The notes below the pieces were generated by a model that was not told where the DNA came from, ran no database searches, and was given only the letters and a program-made list of their open reading frames with translations. The position numbers were made by a program, and so were the translations under genes. From contig CALSRJ010000004.1 in assembly GCA_943788725.1 (NCBI GenBank), forward strand, positions 62,001 through 126,000: a DNA stretch of 64,000 nucleotides, given 5' to 3'. Of the stretch, positions 41,620-51,243 are shown piece after piece. The first letter of the stretch is position 1. Each line of letters starts with the position of its first letter. The DNA comes from an uncultured Flavobacteriales bacterium. Lineage in GTDB: Bacteria; Bacteroidota; Bacteroidia; Flavobacteriales_G; Salibacteraceae.

Positions 41620-42614
41620 ACAATGTTCCGCCCAACTGCTTGAGCCACTGGTTTGATGGCTTTGAGTAGATGGCGAAATTGGTCGTGGTAAAGTTGTTGC
41701 GCAGCGTCGCTTTTCGCTACCGAAGGGTCTGGGTGAACTTCAACGAGCAAACCGTCGATGCCCATAGCTACGCAAGCTTTGCTGAGGTCCTCAATACCGT
41801 ATCGGTATCCCAAGGCATGCGAAGGGTCTAAGATGATCGGAAGGTTGATGTGCTCTTTGAGCCATGCCACCCCGCAGAGGTCAAGTGTGAATCGCGTCTT
41901 TGTTTCGAATGTTCTGATCCCGCGTTCGCACAACATTACGTTGGAGTTCCCTCCGGAAAGCACGAATTCGGCGGCTTGCACGAATTCCTGCAGCGTAGTT
42001 CCAAATCCTCGTTTGATGAGAACGGCTTTGTCCGTTTTCGAGCATGCCTTAAGAATACCGTGATCATACATGCTCTTTGCGCCGATTTGAATTACATCAG
42101 CAAATTCGATGACGTCGTCCACATGGGTCGCATCCCGCACTTCGCTCACGATGACAAATCCATGTTCTTCGCGCATTTTGGCGAGCAACCGCAGACCTTC
42201 TCTACCAAGTCCTTGGAAGGAATAAGGAGATGTTCGGGGCTTGTAGCATCCCCCGCGCAGACCTTGGATGCCTAGTTCCTTCATCAGATCAGCGCTCTGT
42301 CTGATCTGCTCTTCAGATTCAACTGAACACGGCCCTGCAATGACCATCGTGTTGTTCGTATCACCACCAATGCTTTGTTGACCCAACTGAATGGTGCGCG
42401 TAGGAGCCGAATAGCTCCGACTCGCCAATTGGATGTCAGAATCCATCGCCCAATGTGCTTCAGCGTGGGGTTCGATTTCAGCGGGGACTTCCTTCAACTT
42501 TGAAGGGGTTACCAGCACAAAGCGTTGGCCATCGTAAAAAATGGCGGAGGTAGTCATCGCCGCAAAACGATGCGCCTCCTGTTCGGAGACATCCGGTCTC
42601 AAATGAATGATCAT
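41616..42614 (-). CDS. 3-deoxy-7-phosphoheptulonate (DAHP) synthase, type I-beta
   Basis: 332 residues. A short N-terminal ferredoxin-like domain (about 1-70; MIIHLRPDVSEQEAHRF) is the feedback-sensing module of I-beta enzymes (known family feature). The PEP/erythrose-4-phosphate barrel shows IAGPCSVESEEQI, GLRGGCYKPRTSPYSFQGLGREGL, ADVIQIGAKSMYDHGIL, VLIKRGFGTTLQEF and ILDPSHALGYRYG. KPRTSPY is the DAHP-synthase form, not the Kdo8P-synthase one. It condenses PEP with erythrose 4-phosphate, the first step to aromatic amino acids. It overlaps the RPE-CBS fusion upstream and the phosphatase downstream by 4 bases each. Confidence 0.93.
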   Translation of the reverse strand: MIIHLRPDVSEQEAHRFAAMTTSAIFYDGQRFVLVTPSKLKEVPAEIEPHAEAHWAMDSDIQLASRSYSAPTRTIQLGQQSIGGDTNNTMVIAGPCSVESEEQIRQSADLMKELGIQGLRGGCYKPRTSPYSFQGLGREGLRLLAKMREEHGFVIVSEVRDATHVDDVIEFADVIQIGAKSMYDHGILKACSKTDKAVLIKRGFGTTLQEFVQAAEFVLSGGNSNVMLCERGIRTFETKTRFTLDLCGVAWLKEHINLPIILDPSHALGYRYGIEDLSKACVAMGIDGLLVEVHPDPSVAKSDAAQQLYHDQFRHLLKAIKPVAQAVGRNIV

Positions 42615-43609
42615 AGTTCGCCTTTTACAAGGTTGAGGAAGGATACGACACCCTTCACTTTTTTGGTCTTATCAACTACAGGAAGGTAGTTGATGGGGAA
42701 TTGAAATTCTTTTAAATAGAGCAACATGGCACTCACGGTCATGTGGTCTTCTATCGCAATAGGTGCGCGATTGATCATGGCGTTTACGTCCATCTTTTCC
42801 GGGTGATCCACATTGCGGAGCACCTCTCTGCGCAGGTCCGCATTGCTCACGATTCCTTCGATCTGCTGTTCGGCATCTTCTAAAATAGTGAAGCCCAACT
42901 TGTGGTCTTCAATCGTTTGTAAGACTGTGCGCAAACTCCTATCGGCTGGTCCGACAATTGGCGTTTCCTCACGACTGCGCATGAAGTCGCCTACGGTGTA
43001 GTGACTCTCAATGTCGTGCAGTTTCAGGTTCAATAGGGCGGCGCCAATCGGCAAATTCTTGAACAGGTAGGAGCCAACCACGGAGGCGTGCACGCCCATG
43101 TTTCTGAGGATGAAACTCACCTCTGCGTTGACACCGCCATCCACGTGAATGCCCTTATCGGGGAATCGCCGTTTGAACCGCCGGATCTTTCGAAAATTTA
43201 TTTTGTCAAACCTGCCACCGCTCTCTCCTGGGATGGTCGCCATCATAAGAATGAAGTCGTAATGCGCGGGATCAAACTCGTCAATATCCGTGTCTGAAAT
43301 GATGCTTAACCCCATGCTCGCCGAGCAACCACCCTTGTACTTGTATCCATCCAAATCTTCATGCTGAAGCGTGACGAATTCAATCTGCAAGGCATTGATA
43401 CGCTCAAAGTACTGCTCTGGATTAGCGGTGATCAGATGAAGATCGATCGGAGTGTCGCTGTAGCGACGGATTTCTTCGATGTCATCAAAAACCTGGGGAT
43501 TGTCTCGGCAGTCGATGTGGAAATAGTCGATACCGTGCTGGTCAAGGTCTTTGATCAGCTGTTCAAGGGGGGTTTCCTTACTGGAATATACCGAAGCGGA
43601 GATCTTCAT
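42611..43609 (-). CDS. Ribulose-phosphate-3-epimerase-like barrel fused to a CBS-domain pair
   Basis: 332 residues. Residues 1-205 match the RPE barrel, with the metal-binding His and Asp of YFHIDCRDN, His of DLHLITANPEQYF, and Asp of IHVDGGVN; the MATIPGESGGRFDKINFRKIRRFK loop follows the RPE VNPGFGGQ pattern. In the first motif the usual HIDVMDG reads HIDCRDN, a change at the Met. Residues about 206-332 are two CBS domains (TVGDFMRSREETPIVGPADRSL; IEGIVSNADLRREVL; VNAMINRAPIAIEDHMTV; INYLPVVDKTKKVKGVVSFLNLV), in the KdsD (arabinose-5-phosphate isomerase) style with the SIS domain replaced. First gene of the operon. Confidence 0.88.
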   Translation of the reverse strand: MKISASVYSSKETPLEQLIKDLDQHGIDYFHIDCRDNPQVFDDIEEIRRYSDTPIDLHLITANPEQYFERINALQIEFVTLQHEDLDGYKYKGGCSASMGLSIISDTDIDEFDPAHYDFILMMATIPGESGGRFDKINFRKIRRFKRRFPDKGIHVDGGVNAEVSFILRNMGVHASVVGSYLFKNLPIGAALLNLKLHDIESHYTVGDFMRSREETPIVGPADRSLRTVLQTIEDHKLGFTILEDAEQQIEGIVSNADLRREVLRNVDHPEKMDVNAMINRAPIAIEDHMTVSAMLLYLKEFQFPINYLPVVDKTKKVKGVVSFLNLVKGEL

Positions 43610-43907
43610 GGGTGAAAGTCAAGCGAAGGTAGTAACCCGAAGGGGAAATGCTGATGCCATAAATGGGAATGGTCTTCTGCTGTTTGATGACAATGGTTTC
43701 ACCGCTGACGGAAGTTTTGACGCGATAAGTGCTTTGTTTTTCGCCTCTTTGCAGGCAACACCTCCCACGTTTGCCTGCGCCAGGACCTCACATAACGCCC
43801 CTTTTTGATTATCACAGGCGTTCTTATGCCTGTATTCTATGCGCAGAATATTTCAGTGCGGGCAACTTTTTTACCTCAAATCACATCTTATTCTCAGTTT
43901 TGGCCTG
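43610..43907. other. Intergenic region between divergent operon and sigma factor gene
   Basis: About 300 bases between the divergent RPE-CBS and ECF sigma factor genes. Both promoters should lie here. Only short, low-complexity open frames are present; no RNA gene or strong hairpin was noticed. Confidence 0.5.
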
Positions 43908-44444
43908 ATGATGACAGACAATGAGCTTATTGAGCAGTGTTTGAAGAACGATCACAAGGCGCAAAAAGCGTTATTTGACAAGTTTTCGCGAAAGATGATG
44001 TCGGTATGCATGCGCTACGCTTCCGACATCGAACTGGCAGAGGATTGGCTGCAGGATGGATTCATTAAAGTGTTTTCTAACCTGAGCAAATTCAAAGGCG
44101 AGGGAAGTTTCGAAGGATGGATCCGAAGGACGATGGTAAATACATGCCTGGATCACATTCGAAAATCCAACCGGTTGCAGATTGACGCAGATATCTCCGA
44201 AGCTGAGTATTTAGCTGGCGATGAAGAAAAATCTGTTGGAAAACTGAGGGTGGAGGAACTGATGACCTTGATTGAGAACATGCCTGTTGGGTACCGAACG
44301 GTGTTCAACATGTTCGCAATCGAAGGCTACTCACACCAGGAGATTGCAGAGCAGCTAGGGGTGACTGAAAGCACCTCAAAAACGCAGTTTCGAAAAGCGA
44401 GAACGTACTTGATGAATATTATCGTCGAACGAGAGAACATATAA
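43908..44444 (+). CDS. ECF-type RNA polymerase sigma factor
   Basis: 178 residues from the ATG at 43908 (MMTDNELIEQCLKNDHKAQKAL); the frame is open upstream to 43839. Region 2 is seen in LFDKFSRKMMSVCMRYASDIELAEDWLQDGFIKVFSNLSKF, and region 4 in LPVGYRTVFNMFAIEGYSHQEIAEQLGVTESTSKTQFRKART (helix-turn-helix). The stop overlaps the next start as TAATG, so it is cotranslated with its membrane partner. Its regulon is not visible here. Confidence 0.93.
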   Translation: MMTDNELIEQCLKNDHKAQKALFDKFSRKMMSVCMRYASDIELAEDWLQDGFIKVFSNLSKFKGEGSFEGWIRRTMVNTCLDHIRKSNRLQIDADISEAEYLAGDEEKSVGKLRVEELMTLIENMPVGYRTVFNMFAIEGYSHQEIAEQLGVTESTSKTQFRKARTYLMNIIVERENI

Positions 44445-45397
44445 TGACGAAGAACGAACACAACATTGAAGACATCTTCCGAGAGGCTTTCGCCTCCCAT
44501 GAGATGGATGTCAGTCCAAAAGTCTGGAGCGGGATCGAAGCATCCTTGGGTCAGGCTGGAGCGGCAGCTACTGGAGCAACAGGAGGGGCAAGCTTCCTAG
44601 CCAAGGCAGCCGCCGTAATCGGTTTTGCAGGTTTGATAACAGCAGCTACCATTGCTGAGGTCAATTACCAAACGGGCATTTCGCCAGAAACGACAACAGA
44701 AACTCCTGAGAATCACATTGCTGAACCTGCTTCCCAGTATACTGCTACCGCAATGGCACCGATGATTTCTAGCGAGAACAAGGTTTCTGAAACCACTGAG
44801 ATTTCGATAGATGCGGAGATGGTATCTTCAAGTGAACCAAGCATCCAGGAAATTACGGCGAAAGAAGGCACGACCTTACCATTGGCATCAACTCCAGTGC
44901 CGTCTACGGCCCAAGTGGTTGACAATGTTGAATCAAACGAACCGTTGGAGCAAGAAAAGGCGATGGCCACTGCAACGAGCGCAGCAGAGAATACAGAAAA
45001 CCGTGGTTCAGTGCAGGAAGTGGCTGAACAGCCTTCCAATCAAAAACGTAACGCCGAGGTTGTTGCTCCTGCTGAGCAAAATGCATCACCAGAAGCCTCT
45101 ACTACAGCGTACTTCACACATGAAGCTCGCCAGATGATTACGCCAAACGGAGATCCCTACAACGAATACATGACGATCGAAGGTTATGGCGTGAAGGACT
45201 TCTTCCTTCAGATCGCAAATCAGAGTGGTCAAATTGTCTTCGAGTCGCGTGATATCAACGTGCGTTGGAATGGTGTTGACCGATTCGGTAATGCGCTTCC
45301 AAACGGAGTATACTTCTATGAAATACGTGCAGTGGGCGATGATGGACTACCGTATGTGGATCAGAACGCTCGGGGAAGCGTGACCATCAAGCGCTGA
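44444..45397 (+). CDS. Membrane protein with anti-sigma-like N-terminus and FlgD/T9SS-type C-terminal domain
   Basis: 317 residues. The N-terminal 45 residues (NIEDIFREAFASHEMDVSPKVWSGIEASL) look like the sigma-binding leader seen downstream of ECF sigma genes in Bacteroidota. One membrane helix (FLAKAAAVIGFAGLITAATIA) follows, then about 150 residues of low-complexity Thr/Ser/Glu/Ala/Pro linker, and a C-terminal beta-domain (ITPNGDPYNEYMTIEGYGVKDFFLQIANQSGQ...WNGVDRFGNALPNGVYFYEIRAV) of the gliding-motility/FlgD-Ig type. It likely holds the sigma factor inactive and senses a periplasmic signal (inference). Confidence 0.78.
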   Translation: MTKNEHNIEDIFREAFASHEMDVSPKVWSGIEASLGQAGAAATGATGGASFLAKAAAVIGFAGLITAATIAEVNYQTGISPETTTETPENHIAEPASQYTATAMAPMISSENKVSETTEISIDAEMVSSSEPSIQEITAKEGTTLPLASTPVPSTAQVVDNVESNEPLEQEKAMATATSAAENTENRGSVQEVAEQPSNQKRNAEVVAPAEQNASPEASTTAYFTHEARQMITPNGDPYNEYMTIEGYGVKDFFLQIANQSGQIVFESRDINVRWNGVDRFGNALPNGVYFYEIRAVGDDGLPYVDQNARGSVTIKR

Positions 45398-46663
45398 TCA
45401 GTAATCTAGACCGCGGGCTACAAACCCGGTCATCAGATCAAATACTTTCTTGTAATTGGTGAGAGGAATGTTCTCAGGTACATCGTGAATATCATGATAG
45501 TGCTTGTAATCCCCCATCGTATAAATGAAAAAGCAAGGCACGTCCTTTTGAAAGAAAGGATAGTGATCGCTGTTGGCAGCGGAACCCCTAGCCTTGATCG
45601 AGGAAAGCTTGCTTACCTCGTTGTTCACCCGCACTAAATTGTCAAACTGATCCGAAAAAATCTTGCCGTTCACAGCCGTGATTCCCGTCTTGGCATCCGC
45701 CATCAAGTCTAGGTTGAGCAAGAATTTAATCTTGTTTAATTCAATAGGACTATGGTCTACGAAGAACGTTGACCCTACAAGGCCAGCTTCTTCCCCTGCG
45801 AACCAAATAAAGACCGTAGTGTACTCCGGCGGGTGCATTTTGTAATGACGCGCAAGGTCGAGCAGCATGGCGGTTCCACTTGCATTGTCACTCGCTCCGG
45901 CTATGTAGGTATCGGCGCCCATTCTTCCCAAATGGTCATAGTGCGCTGTGAAAACGACCATTGAATCTTTCATGCCCGGGATGTATGCGGTTACATTCTT
46001 AGCCTGATAGTTGCTCACCCAGGCTTGGTCCATATCCAGCGAGATGGAACGAATTTTTTTGCCTACCGAGGCTTTTGTCACTTCGAGAATGGGGATGTTA
46101 TACATGCGACGCCCGACCCACCACGTCAGCTTTTTATCGGTCAGCACTACGTAGCCTTTTGCGTTGATAGGATTTTCTCCTAGGCGAACTATATAGGCTT
46201 GATTGGCGGGAGAATCATCCGTTGCATCAAGCACTACCATGCTCTCTTTTACCTTTTCCTGGAGCGATAGCTTAAAAAGCTTTTCGCGTTTATCCGTCCA
46301 CTTTGGTTTTAATGAAAAGGCCTTGAAGTCACCGTGCAGGGCATATGAATTGGGGTTGGGGATGTAGTCCTCACCAGTCTCAAGGAGCTTTCCGTTGATC
46401 GATAAATCCATGGCACCAGGAAAGGTGTTTACACCCAACTCAAAGGCTTGGGTAAACGAGCCCTTTAAAGGAGCCAACCCGATTGACTTGCATTGGCGAA
46501 CGAGAAAATCGGCTGCCTTGACGTCGCCGTTGAGAACGTAGCCACGCCCGTGGTAGCGAGGTGCGCAAAGCGAATCAATCATGCGACGCACATAGGCACT
46601 GTCTTGCGCCTGGCATAGCATGGGAAAGGTTAAAAGAAGACTAAAGAAAAAGGAACGCATCAT
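45398..46663 (-). CDS. M28-family metallopeptidase, secreted
   Basis: 421 residues. The signal peptide MMRSFFFSLLLTFPMLCQAQ is followed by a pre-domain and the M28 catalytic domain. Zinc ligands and catalytic residues are visible: VFTAHYDHLG, AGASDNASGTAMLLDLA, FAGEEAGLVGS (EE), LNLDLMADA, and SDHYPFFQKDVP. It should trim peptides or amino acids from the outside of the cell or in the periplasm. Overlaps the coiled-coil gene upstream by 4 bases. Confidence 0.9.
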   Translation of the reverse strand: MMRSFFFSLLLTFPMLCQAQDSAYVRRMIDSLCAPRYHGRGYVLNGDVKAADFLVRQCKSIGLAPLKGSFTQAFELGVNTFPGAMDLSINGKLLETGEDYIPNPNSYALHGDFKAFSLKPKWTDKREKLFKLSLQEKVKESMVVLDATDDSPANQAYIVRLGENPINAKGYVVLTDKKLTWWVGRRMYNIPILEVTKASVGKKIRSISLDMDQAWVSNYQAKNVTAYIPGMKDSMVVFTAHYDHLGRMGADTYIAGASDNASGTAMLLDLARHYKMHPPEYTTVFIWFAGEEAGLVGSTFFVDHSPIELNKIKFLLNLDLMADAKTGITAVNGKIFSDQFDNLVRVNNEVSKLSSIKARGSAANSDHYPFFQKDVPCFFIYTMGDYKHYHDIHDVPENIPLTNYKKVFDLMTGFVARGLDY

Positions 46664-47286
46664 GTAAATCGGCGTGCAACGGTGGATCGAAAGGCGATCA
46701 CCGTGTCATTCTCGCCATCCCATTTGTATTTCTGAGAGAGATTTTCGTCCATGAGCAGTTCGGCATCCATAAGGGACTCTAAATGATTGAGTTCTTCCAA
46801 GGCACGGGTGAAGGCAGACATATCGCCGTTGAATAGCTCATTGGCATATAGAAAGCGCTCGTTGATGCCGAAGGCCTTTTTCAAGTCCTGTAGTTTTGAA
46901 TTGCCAACGCGATCGCTCAAGGTGATGGTATCTCTGGCATGCGCAGGTTGCTTTGGCAGGCCCTCATGCGCCTTCGAAAACTCCTCAATGGTGCGCATGA
47001 TCGCTTCGTGCTGCTGTTCTTCATTTGCAGGTTCTTCCTCCACGGCCGGCTCTCCCTCTTCCAGAGCGGAATCCTCTACAACCGAGGTTTCGGGGATGGC
47101 TTCTGCTGCTGGAGCAGGTTCTTCAACGAGATCTGGTGCGGCTTGAGATTGATGTTCTTCCAAGACAGTTTCCAATGCCGCGCGAATGGCTTCGAGGTCG
47201 TCCTTGAGCAATTGAAGTTCGTTTTCCTTTTCTTGGATCTGTCGTTCCAGTCGGTCTATCTTTTGGAGGAGGTCGTTCATGTACAT
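46660..47286 (-). CDS. Conserved coiled-coil protein of Bacteroidota, unknown function
   Basis: 208 residues; an ATG at 47280 (MNDLLQKI) is a likely alternative. Residues 1-50 form a coiled coil (LLQKIDRLERQIQEKENELQLLKDDLEAIRAALETVLE). An acidic Pro/Ala/Glu linker (about 50-115) leads to a conserved C-terminal domain (TITLSDRVGNSKLQDLKKAFGINERFLYANELFNGDMSAFTRALEEL). That domain recurs in Bacteroidota as a helical protein; its role is not established. It is cytosolic by appearance. Confidence 0.7.
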   Translation of the reverse strand: MYMNDLLQKIDRLERQIQEKENELQLLKDDLEAIRAALETVLEEHQSQAAPDLVEEPAPAAEAIPETSVVEDSALEEGEPAVEEEPANEEQQHEAIMRTIEEFSKAHEGLPKQPAHARDTITLSDRVGNSKLQDLKKAFGINERFLYANELFNGDMSAFTRALEELNHLESLMDAELLMDENLSQKYKWDGENDTVIAFRSTVARRFT

Positions 47287-47444
47287 GCAAATCTAACGAA
47301 GATCAAAGATCGCAATTGTGTCTTGCAATTGTGAGGAGGGGATAATATTTCAAGAACAACCGGAGGTTAATGACGCCAGATCGAGCGGGATTCAAACAAT
47401 TCAGATAGATTCGTATCATCCGATTGAACCCAATTCAAGGCGCA

Positions 47445-48026
47445 ATGTTCCTGGAATTCACTGGTAAAACAACACATAAATATGGATGGATCGAGGTAAT
47501 CTCTGGATCCATGTTCTCGGGCAAGACAGAAGAACTGATACGCCGCTTGAAGCGAGCAAAATTTGCGGGACAGAAGGTTGAAATTTTCAAACCCGAGATG
47601 GATGTACGCTATAACGAAGAAGCGGTGGTATCGCACGATGAGAATAGCATTCCTTCTACACCCGTAGAAAGCTCTGGCAACATTTTGATCTTGTCGAATG
47701 AAGCACAAGTAGTCGGGATAGACGAGGCCCAGTTTTTTGACCCCGAACTGGTCAGTGTCTGCAACCAATTGGCCAACATGGGTAAACGGGTAATAGTGGC
47801 GGGTCTTGACATGGATTTCAAAGGTCGTCCCTTTGGGCCCATGCCAGGACTTATGGCCATTGCAGAATACGTGACCAAGGTCCATGCGATCTGCGTAAAT
47901 TGTGGCTCACATGCGAATCATTCCCAACGAATCAGCTCGAGCGATCGGCTGGTCGAATTGGGAGAACTCAAAGAGTACCAGCCGTTGTGCCGTGCTTGTT
48001 TTAACACGAATGTGATGAACAAATGA
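47445..48026 (+). CDS. tdk: Thymidine kinase
   Basis: 193 residues from the ATG at 47445 ([18 protein letters not shown]). The P-loop [11 protein letters not shown] and the lasso/zinc region [13 protein letters not shown]...CRACFN mark the type II enzyme. IDEAQFF is the catalytic-base segment. It phosphorylates thymidine for the salvage pathway. The following murF-alr start overlaps its stop by ATGA, giving a translationally coupled pair. Confidence 0.95.
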   Translation: MFLEFTGKTTHKYGWIEVISGSMFSGKTEELIRRLKRAKFAGQKVEIFKPEMDVRYNEEAVVSHDENSIPSTPVESSGNILILSNEAQVVGIDEAQFFDPELVSVCNQLANMGKRVIVAGLDMDFKGRPFGPMPGLMAIAEYVTKVHAICVNCGSHANHSQRISSSDRLVELGELKEYQPLCRACFNTNVMNK

Positions 48027-50485
48027 ATTATACGATCGAAAGCATTGCAGACTTCTGTGGAGGCAAGGCACACATTGCTTTTCCCGGGTCAAAGGTCGGC
48101 CGTATCAATACAGATCATCGCATTTTGAAACGCGATGATGCTTTGTTTGCGGCGCTCAAAGGAGCACGCTTTGATGGGCATGATTTCATTCCTGAATTGC
48201 TCGATTATAGGGGACGTCATTTTTTGATCACTGATGAAGGGATTGCTCAGCGATATGAGGGGAGGGCAAATTTCATTGTGGTGAGGGATGTGGTCGAAGC
48301 CTTGCAGCGCATCGCGGCTGAGCATCGGGATAACTATGACGTACCTGTTATAGCAGTCACGGGAAGCAATGGAAAAACGATCATCAAGGAATGGCTGAAT
48401 GCATTGCTTGAAGGTGAGTACCAGATTTGCCGCAGCCCGAAGAGCTATAATTCCCAGATTGGCGTTCCACTTTCGGTCTTCGAATTGAGCAGCAATGATA
48501 GTCTGGCCATTTTCGAGGCGGGCATTTCTAGGCCGGGTGAAATGGATCGATTGGAGGAAATCTTGTGCCCGACCTTAGGCATCATGGCCAATCTAGGCGA
48601 TGCGCATTCTGCGCATTTCGGTTCAGATAAGGAGAAATTCAAAGAAAAGTGGCGCCTGTTTAAGGGGGCTGAGCGGGTCGTAGCATGTGCTGACCACAAA
48701 TGGGTGAAGTGGCTGTCGACAGAAGATCACGAGCGCTGCGTTTTTTGGTCCTTGAAAGGCGAACAAGCCCAAATTCAACTGAGGGTATTTGAGCAGTCGA
48801 ATGAACACACCCAACTGCATGCAAAGGTTAAAGGAAAGCAGTTCAAGTTTTCTATTCCATTTACTGATCGAGCGAGCATTGAAAATGCAGGACATTGTTT
48901 CGCCATGCTTTGGACGCTTGGCAACACGGATAAAGCTGTCCTCGACCGATTTGAGTTGTTGTCGCCGATTGCGATGCGTATGGAGGTGAAACAGGGGATT
49001 GAAGATTCACTGATCATCGACGACACCTATAATTCAGATCTGCATTCTTTGCGCGCTTCGGTAGACCAACTCGTAACGCATGCTGACCGTGATAAATGGG
49101 TGATCTTGAGTGATCTCAAAGAAATGCAGAGCTTCGGTAATACCTACCACGAAATCGCGCAAATGCTCCTCGAGGCTGAAGTGACAAACTTGATTGCCAT
49201 CGGACCTGAAATAGCTATGCATAAGCACATGTTTGCGCCGATCAGGGTTCAGTGTTTTGCTTCCATGGATGAATATTGGGACCAGCTGGATCTGAAGACC
49301 TTGAAGCATAAAGCAATCTTGGTGAAAGGGGCAAGACAGTTCAAATTGGAAAAATTGGTCAATCGGCTACAGGCGAAACAGCGGATTACGACCCTAGAAA
49401 TCGACTTGCAGAAACTGGGGGAGAACCTCAACTATTTTCGGTCTAAATTGGCCGAGGATACCAAAGTGATGGTGATGGTCAAGGCTTTCGCGTACGGCAG
49501 CGGCGGCTATGAAATTGCGCATTTCTTCCAATCTCAGCGCACGGTGGACTACCTCGTAGTGGCTTATGCCGATGAGGGCATACTGCTTCGGGAAAAGGGC
49601 ATTAACCTACGGATCATGGTCATGAGCCCCAGCAAGACTTCCTACGAAAGTATGATCCAACATGAGCTGGAGCCGGAGATCTATTCTTTGAATGCCCTCA
49701 AAGATTTCATTCGAGCAGCGAGGAGCATGCGACACTTTTTTGAACGTTATCCAGTCCATTTAAAACTGGACTCTGGGATGCATAGATTGGGATTTCATCA
49801 GCGAGAACTCTCAGAAGCATTGAAGATTATTCAGGCTTCGCCATTCGTCAGTGTTGCGAGCATTTTCACCCACCTTTCTGCTACCGACGAAGCGACACAC
49901 GATGGCTTTACACGAGAGCAGATAGCGCGATTTGAAGTCATGAACACCCAAGTGATATCAACGCTGGGCTATCAGCCGGATCGACATGTGCTTAATTCTA
50001 CAGGCGTGCTTCGCTTCCCCGAATATCATTTCGAAATGGTCCGTCTCGGCATTGGGCTCTATGGGTTCAGTGGCAACGAAGAGAATCGATTCCTCAATGC
50101 GCTGGGCTCTTTGAAGAGCTATATTGTTCAAATCAGAGAAGTAGACGCTGGAGATTCGGTGGGATACGCGCGGAAGGGAAGAGCAGACGCCTCTCGCCGC
50201 GTGGCCACGGTGGCACTCGGTTATGCAGATGGGTTAGACAGACGGCTCAGTGATGGAAACTGGGATGTCTTGTGGCAAGGCATCCCGTGCCCAATCATTG
50301 GAAATGTATGCATGGACATGACGATGATCGACGTATCCCATACCCAGGCGAAAGAAGGCGATGAAGTAGTCATTTTTGAAGGGAATGATTCGATTACTGC
50401 CATGGCTGAAAAATTGGGAACGATTCCTTACGAAATTCTGACTAAGATTCCCGAACGTGTGCGCAGGATATACCTACACGAATGA
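48023..50485 (+). CDS. Bifunctional MurF ligase / alanine racemase
   Basis: 820 residues. The N-terminal half (1 to about 440) is MurF, with P-loop [28 protein letters not shown] and [13 protein letters not shown]; it adds D-Ala-D-Ala to UDP-MurNAc-tripeptide. The C-terminal half (about 450-820) is a PLP-dependent alanine racemase with [14 protein letters not shown] (PLP Lys), [13 protein letters not shown] and [12 protein letters not shown]. The fusion is known from Bacteroidota and places production and use of D-Ala in one protein. Coupled by 4-bp overlaps to tdk and the GT2 gene. Confidence 0.96.
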   Translation: MNYTIESIADFCGGKAHIAFPGSKVGRINTDHRILKRDDALFAALKGARFDGHDFIPELLDYRGRHFLITDEGIAQRYEGRANFIVVRDVVEALQRIAAEHRDNYDVPVIAVTGSNGKTIIKEWLNALLEGEYQICRSPKSYNSQIGVPLSVFELSSNDSLAIFEAGISRPGEMDRLEEILCPTLGIMANLGDAHSAHFGSDKEKFKEKWRLFKGAERVVACADHKWVKWLSTEDHERCVFWSLKGEQAQIQLRVFEQSNEHTQLHAKVKGKQFKFSIPFTDRASIENAGHCFAMLWTLGNTDKAVLDRFELLSPIAMRMEVKQGIEDSLIIDDTYNSDLHSLRASVDQLVTHADRDKWVILSDLKEMQSFGNTYHEIAQMLLEAEVTNLIAIGPEIAMHKHMFAPIRVQCFASMDEYWDQLDLKTLKHKAILVKGARQFKLEKLVNRLQAKQRITTLEIDLQKLGENLNYFRSKLAEDTKVMVMVKAFAYGSGGYEIAHFFQSQRTVDYLVVAYADEGILLREKGINLRIMVMSPSKTSYESMIQHELEPEIYSLNALKDFIRAARSMRHFFERYPVHLKLDSGMHRLGFHQRELSEALKIIQASPFVSVASIFTHLSATDEATHDGFTREQIARFEVMNTQVISTLGYQPDRHVLNSTGVLRFPEYHFEMVRLGIGLYGFSGNEENRFLNALGSLKSYIVQIREVDAGDSVGYARKGRADASRRVATVALGYADGLDRRLSDGNWDVLWQGIPCPIIGNVCMDMTMIDVSHTQAKEGDEVVIFEGNDSITAMAEKLGTIPYEILTKIPERVRRIYLHE

Positions 50486-51243
50486 TGAAGGACCTCTCAG
50501 TAGTCATTATCACACTCAATGAAGAGCGAAACATCGGCCGATGTATCGAGAGCGTTTCCGGCTTGGCAAAGGAGGTGGTGGTGGTAGATTCGCTTTCCAC
50601 GGATCGAACTAAGGCGATTGCCGAAGCCGCAGGGGCACGCGTGGTAGATCAACCGTTTCTGGGCCACATCGAACAAAAGAATTTCGCTATTGAGCAAGCC
50701 AGTCACGAGGTTATTCTTTCGCTGGACGCTGATGAAGCGTTGAGTACAGAGCTCAAATCCTCCATTGAGAAGGTGTTGCGCAGGTTTGATCAGGACGGAT
50801 ACACGATGAACCGCCTGACCAATTTTTGTGGAAAATGGATTCGCCATGGGGGATGGTATCCTGACACCAAGCTGCGTTTGTTTCGAAAGGGCCAAGGTGC
50901 ATGGACGGGCACGAACCCACATGACCGCTATGCGTTGAAATCCGGATTGAAGTCGGGGAAACTGAAAGGTGACTTGTTGCACTATTCGTTTTACTCGGTA
51001 GAAGAGCACCTCGTCCAAATTGAAAAGTTCAGCGCTATCTCCTCCGAGGCCAAGTACAAAGAGGGCATTCGTTCTAACTGGCCCAAGATTTTAATCAAAA
51101 CGGCCGCCAAGTTCGCCAAGGCGTATGTGATCAAGCTTGGGTTTTTAGATGGATACTACGGGTGGGTGATCGCCAAGAACTCCGCTTTCGCGACCTACCT
51201 TCGCTACCGAAAACTCCTTGATTTGCAGTCTAAAAAGGCATGA
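50482..51243 (+). CDS. Glycosyltransferase family 2 (LPS core WaaE/KdtX-like)
   Basis: 253 residues. A GT-A fold: VVIITLNEERNIGRCIESV, VVVVDSLSTDRTKAIAEAAGARV, and LSLDADEAL (DxD). The C-terminal LTNFCGKWIRHGGWYPDTKLRLFRKGQGAWTG...HDRYALKSG region matches LPS core beta-1,4-glucosyl/heptosyl-type transferases (WaaE/KdtX-like). It works at the inner membrane on lipid A-core (inference). Overlaps both neighbours by 4 bases. Confidence 0.88.
   Translation: MMKDLSVVIITLNEERNIGRCIESVSGLAKEVVVVDSLSTDRTKAIAEAAGARVVDQPFLGHIEQKNFAIEQASHEVILSLDADEALSTELKSSIEKVLRRFDQDGYTMNRLTNFCGKWIRHGGWYPDTKLRLFRKGQGAWTGTNPHDRYALKSGLKSGKLKGDLLHYSFYSVEEHLVQIEKFSAISSEAKYKEGIRSNWPKILIKTAAKFAKAYVIKLGFLDGYYGWVIAKNSAFATYLRYRKLLDLQSKKA

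Noticed and set aside
43551-43808. Short plus-strand frame between the RPE-CBS and sigma genes
   Set aside because: Overlaps the 5' end of the RPE-CBS gene and has no recognisable features.
47312-47333. Direct repeat GCAATTGTG (two copies, 13 bp apart) upstream of tdk
   Set aside because: Short and AT-rich; may be chance, and no regulator is suggested by context.
47367-47885. 172-codon minus-strand frame over thymidine kinase
   Set aside because: Shadow frame; thymidine kinase has P-loop and zinc motifs.
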